Of a DNA stretch of 64,000 nucleotides, positions 49,251-60,481 are shown piece by piece (position 1 is the first letter of the stretch; the number at the start of each line of letters is the position of its first letter). The DNA comes from Ananas comosus (taxonomy: Eukaryota; Streptophyta; Magnoliopsida; Poales; Bromeliaceae): contig NC_033633.1 of assembly GCF_001540865.1 (NCBI RefSeq), positions 310,001 to 374,000 on the forward strand, written 5' to 3'. Below the pieces are notes generated by a model. The model did not search any database. It was given only the letters and a program-made list of their open reading frames with translations, and was not told where the DNA came from. The position numbers and the translations under genes are program-made.

Positions 49251-50993
49251 ATGGGAGGAGATCGTAAGATCGGGGTGGCGATGGACTTCTCGAAGAGCAG
49301 CAAGAAGGCGCTGGGGTGGGCGATCGACAACCTCCTCGATCATGGCGATACGATCGTCCTCATCCACGTCCTCCAGAACAAGGCCGACGAAGCCAAACAC
49401 GCCCTCTGGGCCCAATCCGGATCCCGTACACCCTAACCCTAGCTCTCTCTCTCTCCTTTCTCTCCATTCCCGATCATTTCATCATCCGATCGCGATCTGC
49501 AGCTCTGATCCCGCTTACCGAGTTTCGGCAACCGGATCTGATGAAGCACTACGATCTCGACTCCGACATGGAGGTGCTCGACATGCTCGACACCGCTTCG
49601 AGGCAAAAGGAGGTATCCCATCGCTCCGATCACCCCCTTCCCTGTTTCCGCGGCTCCATTGGCTTCGTTTTTGTTAAGGTTTGGAGTAGAATGTTTGATC
49701 TCTGTAATGGTGGATGTGTTAGGCGACGATCGTGACGAAGCTCTACTGGGGAGATGCGAGGGAGAGGCTGTGCCAAGCGGTGGAGGATATGAAGCTGGAC
49801 TCGCTCGTCTTGGGGAGCAGAGGCCTCGGCCAGATCCAGAGGTTTGTGATTCTACTCTTAATTAACTGTGGATCTTAATTTATGTTGGTCCCCTTCGTCA
49901 TTCCCCCTTCGTTGACCGTACTGATCGTACCTCGACATTAATGACTTTTGATTCGCATAGTTAGAAATTAGTTTTTAAGTTAAGAAGATCAGAAATAACC
50001 ACCCAAAAAAAAAAAAAAATCATCGCGTTCGTAATTTGTTGTCAATGGGCCATGTTAATCAGCTGGAGATATGTGGTTTGGGGCCCATTCATGTGCTAAT
50101 GTAATGTGGCATTATCTAATACAACGCAATCCACAAGTGATAGGGCTCCTTTCACATGGGATTCTTTCTTTTTTTTTTTTTTCTACCGACTGGCGAAGTT
50201 GAGTATAGGCAAACACATTTTTCGGCCTATTGGGAGAGTGGAGTAATTTTTCTTTCAAGAAGAAAAATGTGTTTAATGCTTGAACTGAACAACCAAATTC
50301 AGCAAAAGTAAATAGGTGGAAAATTTTCTTTGCGGAGAAAATTATTCTTGGTAGTAATGATCAAGTGGCTGAATCATATGATTATTATTATCAACCCATT
50401 TAAAGGGGACATCTCATGCTGTTCTACTTGTGTTTATTGCTGCGGATGATGCTGGACAAATGATCTGTTGGGATCTGTATTTATAAGATCTATACTACGG
50501 ATTAGTTAGTCTAGCTAATATGGCTCCTTGATCCACAGTTTTAGCCTATTTCTTATCTGTTAGATACACCATAATAGTTCAAGAGACATGAACTAAGATC
50601 TATGGCTACCTTTGTTAATTTTTATGTTTATCCTGTTCTTGTATATTGACTTGGCTCAAACAAGCTTATGTAATGATCTTTTCGGTTAGAGTTTCTTCCT
50701 GACTGGGGGCAACTGCTCGTTTCAATTATCAAAGTCCAAGTCTGCAAGCGTTTAGATTCTGCATTTATTTTCTGTTTTTAACAGTATGAATTTTACCTTA
50801 TTGAGTGGTTATTTTTCAGGGTATAAAATATAGCCTAGTCAAATTAATCCTGTTTTTAGTTCTTCTCATAGCTATTCTGATGTAGAAAGAGTTGAGGTAG
50901 TTTAATTGTGGAGTATTTGATGGAATATCAAGTAGATCAAGAGCGATATATCTCAGGCAGCTCATCAGAAGCGAGCTTGCAATTTAGTACTGT

Positions 50994-51024
<31 letters not shown>

Positions 51025-52190
51025 GGGATATGCTGTCGAGTTTATTTAAGGTGGAGTTTTTGACCACTGGACCTCTGTTTTAGGTTTTTCTCACTTCGTC
51101 TCAAAGCATTGGAAGATATTGCTGTCTAGTTTATTTACCTTGGGATTTTTGTATAGTATTAACCACTGAACTTCTCTTTTAGGTTTTTCTCAATTTGGAT
51201 TCTCTCAATAGATTTATCCAATTAGGCATCCAATATTCACAAAAAATGATTTGGTCTAACTTGTTCAGCTAGGTTAGTGTGAACTTTCATAAAATTTCTT
51301 GGTGCTCCCTTTTTTCGTCTTGTAATTTCAATTGATTATCTTCTTCAGCTTTCATTTTCTTTTTCTCCTATCAACCTCCAGTCCAGTCTAACTACATTTC
51401 AATCCATTGCGCTTAGAGCACTTCTAGTGCGTACACTATATACTGAAGGAATCTGGTTTAGTTCGGTGAAATTGTACACAGCACAGCATATCTTTTCAGA
51501 TATGCTCCTCTGTTAGCATACAAAACAGTAAGGTCTCTCTCCCTCTCTTTCTCTCTCTCTTTTTGCTTGAAAAACTCAAAGTGAATTGTGTTTATGTCAA
51601 ATTTCTCGTAAAAAGTAGTCACATACTCTCATGAATCAGCCGTATTGCCCTTATTTTTACCTGATATTATTTATCTGACTCCCACAAAACATGTGTATCA
51701 TTCAGTACCTAGTCAACCTATATCGTTCAACGGAACTTGTAACTTTCCTCTTATAAAACCTATAGGAAATTCCATACATTCACAGTGTTGATTTTCTCGA
51801 TAGACAAAAGCTATTTTCTGCTGTTCATCATCTTAAAAAATCTAGAGCAAATTTTAGTGTCAAAAATTTGCTATCGTGACTTTGAATGTGATCAAAACTT
51901 GCCTCCAAGATCCTTCCAAAACCAGTAACATACCCAAGCCCTGCATGGTTGGACACCCAGTTATTAGCGCGCAGGGGCATCAAGGAGAAGTCCACCGGCC
52001 ATGTGATGAAGTGTTGTAATTCTTTTACTAGAATAAAAGGTTCACAGCAAAACACTCTACTCTGATGATCTTTTTACTCATTTTTTTTTCACCTATGTTT
52101 GCATATATCTGCAGGATTTTACTGGGCAGCGTATCGAACTATGTTCTGACAAATGCATCATGCCCTGTGACTATTGTCAAGCATAACTAA
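49251..52190 (+). CDS. Universal stress protein (USP, At3g53990-like)
   Basis: A small soluble ATP-binding protein of the USP/adenine-nucleotide alpha-hydrolase fold, usually linked to stress responses. Four exons, 49251-49425, 49503-49612, 49723-49841 and 52115-52190, in phase, give 159 residues, the normal length. The start [20 protein letters not shown] gives beta strand 1 and the conserved D12. [15 protein letters not shown] and [14 protein letters not shown] are landmarks of this plant subgroup. The ATP-binding motif G-x2-G-x9-G-(S/T) is complete at G126-S-R-G129 to G139-S140, and the protein ends CPVTIVKHN. The third intron is 2.27 kb, far longer than the first two (77 and 110 bp). An ACCCTAACCCTAG telo-like motif begins intron 1. 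Confidence 0.94.
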
Positions 52191-53606
52191 GACCCGTCGA
52201 TCTCGGCCATCAGAAATTTCAATCCTTTGATGAGCTTACTTTAAAACTGCCTTTGTACTCAAAACTGGTACTTGAAGCTATTGATGTTGAAAGCTAAGAG
52301 TGGTCCCTGAATGCATGACTTTTTCAGCTTGGTGTGGTAATATTTAAGTGTAATAAATTTTGGACCATTGGATGCTAAATGTTTTTCTTGTCCGTACCTT
52401 CGCTGTTTCCGTAGTTTCTGGTCTTCCTTTGGAAGTGTTGCACACTGGTTCATATTTGCTAGGGATTAGATCAGATTTATTGAATATGATCAAATTTCAT
52501 TTGTGAATAGTCTTCAGATTCAATAAATCTATTGGTCTATCTCGAAACTAGCTCTATTCATGACGTTGCCCTTTTTTCTTTTTTCTCTTTCTCTTCCGCT
52601 CTTTATGGCTTCTATCTTGCATGTACTTTGTTTAATTTTTGCTATAGCTAGTATTTATGTTCCGCCTAACTTAGGTTGTTTGTATTTCAGAATAACTACG
52701 CACATTCAATAACCAAGTATTGTTTTGTTAGCTGTGGGAGCCATTATTCCTTATGGACCGGTCATGTAGTTGCTGCACTTGTTATGTTTCATTCAAAGAA
52801 CAGTGGATTGTGATGGAAAATGGGCTGTGACTAGCAATTTTGTTAGGCTGTACTTGTTCTGGCCATATTTTCCATGTTAAACAAATTGTGGATTGTTGTG
52901 TTTAGGATTTGGGGGATTTTCCTTCTCTGGTTTCATAAAAGTGCAGAGCAATTACTTGTATTTCGGTGGAAGAGTTTAACAAATCAAGAACTAGCGTGCA
53001 AAAATTTTCTGGGCATTGTCCCCAAACAATTACCCAAACAAGTTGTTTGGCAATTGTTTGGGATGATGCCGATGGGCACTGCACGGTCGCAACCCTCGGG
53101 AACCCCAAAAAAAAATAAAATAAATTGTGAGCTCTGTTTTTAGAGAGAGAGAGAGAGAGATGGTGGAGGGGAGAGGAGGGCGAGGATGGGCGCGCTTGCC
53201 ACACGGTGCCCATCCGCATACACCCCAAACTTTTTAGTTTGGGGAGGATGGCTATACAATTTTTGCCCCATTAAAGCCTTGTAATAATAAAAAAAATTAA
53301 TAGTAATCGATATGAAGTTTAGATATGCAACTTTTAATTCTACGTCTAGTACAAATCGAAAGCCCTTTCGTTATCTCTAGTCTGTACGCAGGTAAAGTGT
53401 TGAACAAGAGTGCATGTGGAGTGTCGGACACGTTCCGTAAACGGAGCATGTTGTAGGTTGCAGCTCACGGTGGATATGAGAGTTCACGCTACGGAAACAC
53501 GATTCAATCAAACGACGGTGGAGGGAGGATCACACGCTTCTCCGCACGCGCCAGCGCCGTACGATCGATGATACCCCTCTCTCTCCTTAGCCCTCTCCAA
53601 CTTTAC
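52191..53606. other. Intergenic, no gene recognised
   Basis: The first few hundred bases probably hold the 3' untranslated region of the USP gene. A (GA)n tract lies at about 53142-53160. No supported gene. Confidence 0.5.
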
Positions 53607-54433
53607 TAAGGGACTGTTTGGTTGGATGTAGTTGCAGAAACAGTGTAGTTGGAAATACATGCAGTTGCAAATGCTGCAGTTGTAACTAAACCTAGTCTGT
53701 TTGATTTTACGCAGTTGCAATTGCTGCAGTTACATTTCTTCTGTTTGGTAATATGAAGCTGATAGTTGTATTTGTAAATTTTGTCACCTTTTCAGATAGA
53801 GTAGTGAGATTACCTTCACTAAACATAAAATAATTATATAAGTTTATTAATCATTTAAATTTACTATTTATAAATAAATAAGTAGATATATATAACATTC
53901 TTCAACTTATTAATCGACACATTTAAAATTTTTAATTTATTTAATTTTAATATGTAAATCAAACTTTAAAATTTAAACGATTCTCTCATTTTTTTTATCA
54001 AATTTAATAATTATAATTAATTAAAACTTATTAAATTAACATTCACGATCACATCCTATAAAAATTTTTTTAAAAAACTATATTTATATTTTAAATAAAA
54101 TAAATTTAAAAAATTTAATTTTTTGCACAAAACTTGTATTGTCTAAAAAATTTTATTAGTATGAGTTTATTTACAAATATTTTTATTTACCTATATACAT
54201 ATATTATTTATTTATTTAGCTATTTATTTATTTATTTATTATTGTTAATTTGTGGGTGATCCTATCCCTCACCAACTGCTGCAGTTGAAACTACGACCAA
54301 TTTAGATGTAGTTTCAACTACAGCATTTGAACCTTCTTGTGTAGTTGAAACTGCAGCAGTTGAACTCAACTACACTAAACCAAATGAAGAAATTGAGACT
54401 GCATGTATTTGCAACTGCAGTAACAGCCCCTAA
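53607..54433. mobile_element. Tourist-like MITE with TAA duplication, upstream of the membrane protein gene
   Basis: The element 53610-54430 (821 bp) begins GGGACTGTTTGGTTGG and ends with CAGTAACAGCCCC, the reverse of GGGGCTGTTACTG; TAA flanks both sides. Each terminal 150 bp carries many copies of TGCAGTTG or its complement CAACTGCA, arranged as subterminal repeats, while the middle is extremely AT-rich. No transposase. The right end is 168 bp before the ATG at 54599. Confidence 0.8.
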
Positions 54434-54598
54434 TAGGGAGGAGGGACTATCCCTCGCGAGTCGTGACAAACCCCCCCCAGAAACAAGAGAAGCTCCAAAA
54501 TAATACTCCACCGACCACCAACAAGGCAACAGCACCCCTACCCACCCCCGTTTTCGATCTTCGGCATCTGATCTCCTTCCCCACACCAGATCAGATCC

Positions 54599-55138
54599 AT
54601 GGACGAAGGCGACGACGACCACCACCAAACCCTTGAAAACGGCGGAGGAGGAGGCACGAGCATCCACATAACGGCGCTGGACGGCGTCGTCAACGTGAAC
54701 TCGCTCTTCACCCTGGCGGCGTTCGTGGGGCTGGCGTGGAACCCCTCGGCCGGGGCCACCCCGGGCGCCGCCCCCTGCGACGTCGACTTCGGGAAGCTCG
54801 AGTCCGACCTCGTCTCCTTCCACGTCCTCGCCTTCGCCTGCTTCCTCTTCTCCAGCCTCGTCGCCCTCTGCCTCAAGCAGGCCATCCGCGCCCACCACCC
54901 CCGCCGCCGCAGCCGCCACGCGGGCGCCGCGCGGGTCGACCGCGCGGCGCTGCGCGGCGGCATCATCGCGTGCGCCGCGGGCTCGGTGTTCGGGTGCGGC
55001 TTCCTCATGCTGGCGCTCGTCAACCTCGTCCAGATCAAGCTCGGCAGGATCGGCGCCGCCGTCGCCCCGCTCGTCACCCTCGTCCCCGCCGCCATGCTCG
55101 TCTACACCGCCATCGTCCTCTACGCCTTCACTCGCTGA
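54599..55138 (+). CDS. Four-helix plant membrane protein (MEE60-like, function unknown)
   Basis: A single exon of 179 residues. After an acidic, Gly-rich start comes TALDGVVNVNSLFTLAAFVG, then LAWNP, which I recall from a small plant family in which a member is annotated as maternal effect embryo arrest 60; the name is tentative. Predicted membrane helices lie at about 33-48, 71-95, 119-144 and 152-177, with a basic loop (HHPRRRSRH, 99-107) between helices 2 and 3. The N-terminus is probably cytosolic. No signal peptide. The coding sequence is very GC-rich. It lies just downstream of an 821-bp MITE that must form part of its upstream region. 3' sequence beyond 55138 shows no further coding signal. 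Confidence 0.8.
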   Translation: MDEGDDDHHQTLENGGGGGTSIHITALDGVVNVNSLFTLAAFVGLAWNPSAGATPGAAPCDVDFGKLESDLVSFHVLAFACFLFSSLVALCLKQAIRAHHPRRRSRHAGAARVDRAALRGGIIACAAGSVFGCGFLMLALVNLVQIKLGRIGAAVAPLVTLVPAAMLVYTAIVLYAFTR

Positions 55139-56898
55139 CCCCCCCCACCTCTTTCACTCTTCAGATCCCCAATATATACCTCGATGCTTTTATTACAGTT
55201 TTATCCATCTCTACTTTGTAGTCTGAGAGGCTTTCCGATAGATGTACGATTATTATTTGTCGATGCGGAACATTATTGGTGCACAAATTTGCCACCCATT
55301 TTTCTGAGGGTATTAATTTGATCCGACATCTATGGTCTTGGACCCACACGATCGATGTGTGACTCATCATTTCTAATTTTCGAATTTGCATCATCACTTG
55401 TTATTATTGTATTTTTAGAGTAAAAGAAGGGTAAACATAGCATTCCTGTGACCATGCTTGGAACAACTCATGCATAGTTGCTGAAGAACTCACCGATTTT
55501 CCTCGAACAACTCATGAATAGCTGCTGAAGAGCTGAAATGAGCTTTTGCACTCCGCTACTTAACACTCCATAACTAGCATCTCTCTAACTATTACGGCCA
55601 TAGCCTAAAAGGGCACAAACCAACAAAGAAGAAGGGTAGAAGGCTACCTTACACATCTCGTCCACAAATTATAAGGTCCGTGACATTTTGATCCTCAAAC
55701 TTAATTTGTTGTAATTTTTATCTCGAACTTTCTAAACTGTTACAATCAATCAAATCTCCCGATCCAATTTAGTTGGCTAAATATTGATATATCGATAATA
55801 AAAAAGTGATGTAGCAGTATTTCAATTAATGATAAGATATTACATTACCTCCGTAAAGACAATAGGTCTACATTTAACCAATTACATTAAATTGCAACAT
55901 TATATAAAATTCAAACAAAAATTATAATAAGTTAATATTTGAAAACCAAAGTACCATACGCTTTATAGTCTGAGGACTAAAAGTATAATTTGGCCAAAAT
56001 AATCTTGAACGCCTGAACAAGAAAGAAAACAAGCATATTTCTATACAATACCTTACAGATAGCGACAGATAACAAACAAGCAGAACATTGCGTCCACTCT
56101 TTCATTGTAAGTAGAAGATAAGTTCTAATGGTGTGCTCACTAGCTCGCTAGTCACCTCTAAACCGAAAAAGTATAAAACCAAACCTAACTTTATAGTTTC
56201 TAAAGAGCATCTATATAACAGCAACAGAAGCTTATTAAAAAAGTCTGCTGCCTCCAATTAGTATGGATAGTCATTGATATTTGCTAGTCTAAGCCTAAAA
56301 GTAGACCAACAAAATACACCGTTCGGTAAAGCCGATGCACCGAAAAGGTTGCCTCTACTCGCGAACAGATGTCTGCTTCCATAGTTCTTGGATATTTTTG
56401 CAGCAGCTTTAGTTTTTATGCTTCCTAAGTAGTAAGTACCTGTCGTCAATAGCAAAATAGTTGTGAGAAAACTAAATAATTAAAGTAATTAAGCTAAGAT
56501 AGATAACAAACATAAAAGAAACACAATACAATAATAATAAGAATCAAATTAGTTGTGAGAGGAAACAGAAAAAATACTAAAAAAAATGAGCATATTGCAG
56601 TGCGTTTGAATAGATTATAGTTATCTCAGAGTGCAGCTAAATACGTCTCTATATATTGAAGAATATTTCAGTAGGGACAATTAGACCCAATTTTTAGAAT
56701 TGAAGAGAAACATTATTGTACATTCAAGATATAATTCAATGATGGCTCCTTGAGATGTGGACAAACTCATAAAATTAAATGATGACTCCTTGAGACGTTG
56801 ACAAACTCACAACAGAGTTAGAAAAAGTTAAAGAGTTAAAAAACTTTGCAGTACCTTCTTACATCTAAAAGTAGAGCACACCAATCCTTATATTTCCC
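55139..56898. other. Intergenic, no gene recognised
   Basis: Between two convergent genes, so it probably holds both 3' untranslated regions. A block at about 55680-56000 has loosely inverted ends ('ggtccgtgacattttgatcc' and 'ggactaaaagtataatttgg') that could be an old MITE; not called. Confidence 0.45.
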
Positions 56899-58791
56899 TT
56901 AGTAGTAGAGGGAACCTAAAAAATAAAAAATAAAAAATGGATGAGTTATTATTTTATTCCTCTATGATATATGTTATCGTAATAACTAAATACTCTTTTG
57001 GACTAAGCTATACCTTGCCACCAGTTCCCTCTAGTAGCTGCCGATTCATCATCCTCATCATTTTTGTACTGATGATTAACAACAAATAATAATAATTAAA
57101 AAAAGCAATGTTAGATTGGTGAATTTCTAGCTTTGCAGCAAATTTCATTGATAGTTATGAATCTTCTCAAAAATAATAGAGCCACTAGTTGTCTATTTTT
57201 CTTTTGCAAGCGCTTACGCTTTTAGAAGAATCAGTGGCATGCTTGGATGGAGCGCTACCATAGAAATCTCGGCCGCCGTAATGCACAGAGGACCCAAAGT
57301 AAGGCGACTCAGTCGACTCAGTCGAATAAGCGGGTTTCCCATCCTTACTATATGTGGCCTGATTCTTGTTTGGACTGCCCTGAGATTTACCTTCTGGGAA
57401 ATACATGTTAAGCACAGTTAAAGTTAGTTGTTATTTATTATCTATAATCATAGTAGCATTTAATACTAAAAAAAAAGTGTCGAGAAAATGTTTGGTAGTT
57501 ATATATTGATTCAGAAATGTAATTTAATTCATCAAAAAGTGGACATGTCATATGTGTTAATGCCAAAAACTTGGTTTCCATCTTAATATGAAGCCATTCG
57601 GTTATGCATGTCAGGAATGTTCGCAATGAAAGATTTCTTACTCGAAATAGATTGTAAATACCAAGTTTGCATTGGTGTCATGCATGTCTATTATCTGAGG
57701 TTTACTTTGTTATGATATGTTTATTTTAGCAAAACCTTACCTAAGTAAAGGGAACCAACATCCGCCATAAACAAAAACTTAAATCTAGGTATGAAAGAAG
57801 AAACTAAGATATGCATGATGTTCTCAAGAAATGAGCTCATTATTCTCATTCGACTTTAGTCGCAGAGAAATAAAAGAGCAAGTTTTTACAAAGAAATCTT
57901 GAATATGACTGAATCCAGCTCAAGCAATTGTTGCACATCTCTAAGCAAAACATTTCCAATGCCCTACATGACATAAAAGCCTAAATAATTAAACAAACAT
58001 CCAATTGAATCCGATAATATAACAACAGCTACTCGTAATGCTAGGAGAGTTCAATCAAAGATGCTGAAGTCGCGCACCATGAGAATTCCCATTCTGACCC
58101 TCAGCTCTCTGCTTGTTCAATGCCCAGTACAAGTCAGAATGTGCTGCATCCTTGCCCATCACCTAACATTCAGATAACATGTTATCATCATAATATTTGA
58201 CTTTGCAGTTCCAAACTCAGATAAAATCAAGAGCAAAGAACAAAAAAGCAAAACTAGCATAAAGAGTTAGATACTGGCAAAGTATCCAATCGGCGTATTT
58301 GGCTCTGCTCAAGGATACAGTGCTAGTGCTAGTGCTCTCCGATGAAGTGTTATCTAAGCAGTAATTTTAAGAGTAGCACGGTAGAAATTTTTTTTTTCAA
58401 GTATAATTAAAATTATTAAATTAAATATTCTATTTTAGGTCATCTATCGTATTTCTGCTTTCTGCTGCTGTAAAAGCTGACGCTATATGAGAAGCAGAAG
58501 CAGAGGAAGAGGCAGAGGCAGAAACATCAAATACACAACCACATCAAGCAAAGCAAGAATCAAACCCCCAAATCATAGAAACATCAACGCATCACCAAAT
58601 ACAAAACCCTTTAAATGAGGGGGAAGGGGAAAAAAAGAAAAAGAAAAAAAGAAAACCCAATTTGAACCAATCCCCCAAAACCACCCAAACAACTCCAACA
58701 TGCAACTCAACTCGACAAAATTAACAATCCAAAATAAGAAGAAGCACATACCGCAGAGGCGGGGGGGAACACACTGCTAAAGTACCCACCA

Positions 58792-58827
<36 letters not shown>

Positions 58828-58919
58828 CCCTTCCCCCCATCTTTGCGCCCGAAGAGCTCGTCGGCGATCGAAGATGAAGATGAAGATGAAGGAGAAGAAG
58901 AGGGTTTCTTACCTTCCAT
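56899..58919 (-). CDS. Small serine-rich plant protein (SIS/At5g59080-like), function unknown
   Basis: Five exons on the minus strand: 58919-58752, 58162-58078, 57390-57218, 57068-57014 and 56915-56899, all in phase, give 165 residues. Landmarks: MEGKKPSSSPSSSS at the start, ADELFGRKD, two poly-Ser stretches, GYFSSVFPPASAV at the exon 1/2 join, HSDLYWALNKQ, SSVHYGGRDFYG and the terminal RGNWWQGSLYY. This order is that of a plant family whose Arabidopsis member SIS is named salt-induced serine-rich; the link is from memory. The last exon is only 17 nt and encodes the end of G plus S-L-Y-Y and the stop. The chosen ATG gives the conserved start; an in-frame ATG 37 codons further upstream would add an Arg/Cys-rich stretch from a repeat. 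Confidence 0.87.
58797..58826. repeat. (GAC)n/(TCG)n triplet repeat encoding poly-Ser
   Basis: Ten or so GAC units on the plus strand, read as TCG Ser codons in exon 1 of the serine-rich gene. Confidence 0.9.
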
Positions 58920-59926
58920 CGATTCCCCCCACACAAACGCACAATCTCTCTCGCGCGCGCGCACACACACGCACAATCTCTCTCGCAACAAAGCCCAAAA
59001 GAGTAGAGAGATTAAGGAGAAGGGGAGAGAGAGAGAGAGAGGAAGAAGGGGTAGGAGTTATAGCGATGAGGGTGCGTCGGCGCTGCTGCTGCTGTTGTTG
59101 TTTGCGTTGCCCTGTGTCGTCGTTCTCGCAACCCATGTGCCCGCTTTTAAAGACCTTCGCTCCCTATTTTCTTTTTTTTAAAAAATAATAATTATTCAAA
59201 AAAATTAGAAGGGGAAAATAAAATTCTTATTGCCGTTAATTCTCTCAGTATTCTCTTTTTTTAATTTTCTTTTTCCTCCTCCTAAGTCTCAGTTGGGTAT
59301 TCCTCCACGCCATCCGAATCCCAGTTTCCATTAATGAACACTCACTCACCCTCTCTCCCTCTCCACCTCTCGAGTTGCTTGATTTTTTCCTTTTTTGACC
59401 ATTTATATTTTAAAAATAAAAAAAATTATTATGGAGATTCCTCAAACTGTTAAAGATATTTTGAAATATATCTAAATTAATAATTTTAGAGCGTCCAATC
59501 GTCGTTTCCTTAAATTTGACAACTTTAATTAATTTTACTAAATAATTACTAACTAATGATAAATAGAACTATTAAATATCATAAAGTACTTAATTAGATA
59601 GGGTTGAATATAGAGTTTAATATATAAATGGTATAATTCTTTGGTAATTATTTTATATTATCAGCACGGCATCACAACAAATTATTATGGTGTTAAAACA
59701 CGAGGTCTCGGATTCGAAAATTATATAAATTCGATAGTCATGAATTTGAATCAAACTTCTAATATTTTTTGTTTTATTTTAATCCATATTTTGAATCTAT
59801 TGAAAAGTAGGTTTATATAATTTAGAGAATTTTTAAGAAATCGCCTATAAAATGTTTAATGATTTTTATTTTTTATTGAGCAAGATTACTGTGCTATTAG
59901 GAGCTCATCCTTTCTATTTCTAAGTT
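58920..59926. promoter_or_regulatory. Upstream region of the serine-rich gene
   Basis: The leader contains CT-, CG- and CA-type repeats (about 58947-58984), a (GA)n tract at 59027-59040 and a TTTAAAA TATA-like motif on the minus strand at about 59145-59152. Beyond 59170 the sequence is AT-rich with no recognised feature. Confidence 0.4.
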
Positions 59927-60318
59927 TTTAATTATTCATCAATTTTGATGGATGGTTAGGATGAGAGAGAAAAAAAATTTGAGAAAAAATTAAGGAGTTA
60001 AGCTAGAATACTCTCAAAAGTACCATGAAGGTGATGCTTTTGAGTTTTAGCCATTGGATAGAGAGATGTGAGGTTGAGATGATGATGATGATGGTTGGTG
60101 GTGGTAGGTGTAATATTGTTTGATCAAAAAGCTATTAGTAATCAAGGAGTAAATCCAAGGGCCAGAAACTTAGAAGCACAAAGGGATTGGTGCTTTTAAA
60201 AATATTCTAGCTCAATTCAAAAATTAAGTATCTCAAATTTTTTTTTTAAAATTTATTTTCAATTTCTTTTTTCTCTCTCATCTTAATCACCTATTAAAAT
60301 TAATAAATAGTTAAAATT
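59927..60318. mobile_element. Nested inverted-repeat element containing MITE family C copy 2
   Basis: Inner element 60001-60212: AGCTAGAATACTCTCAAAAG at the left and ATATTCTAGCT at the right, sharing internal blocks with 668-882. It is flanked by a second, outer inverted repeat: 'tgatggatggttaggatgag' plus 'agagaaaaa' on the left (about 59948-59976) and the complement 'tttttctctctcatcttaat' on the right (about 60268-60290). Either a nested insertion or one larger composite MITE. Confidence 0.55.
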
Positions 60319-60481
60319 TAAACCAATTGTCCTTAACGCAAGTGGCAAAAAGACTTGATGGTTAGTATCCGAAATCCAAGTTCGAATACTAGTTGATTTA
60401 TATTTCAAGCTAAATTTATTTTTAAATAAAATAAACGAAGCGAATAGTATGCTATTTTTTTCTAAAAAAGGTAAAATTTAA
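60312..60481 (+). mobile_element. tRNA-derived SINE, near full length
   Basis: 'ccttaacgcaagtggcaaaa' (box-A-like), 'gacttgatggttagtatccg', box B 'aagttcgaatac', 'tttcaagctaaatttatttt', 'acgaagcgaatagtatgcta' and TTTTTTTCT then a short A run. A 10-bp direct repeat TAAAATTTAA at 60312-60321 and 60472-60481 may be the target duplication. It is the most complete plus-strand SINE here. Confidence 0.75.

Noticed and set aside
54736..55221. Long Arg/Pro-rich frame overlapping the membrane protein gene
   Set aside because: Shadow frame of GC-rich coding sequence; the frame at 54599-55138 has the conserved motifs and membrane helices.
55680..56000. Possible additional MITE with loosely inverted ends
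   Set aside because: End similarity is low and no target duplication was found.
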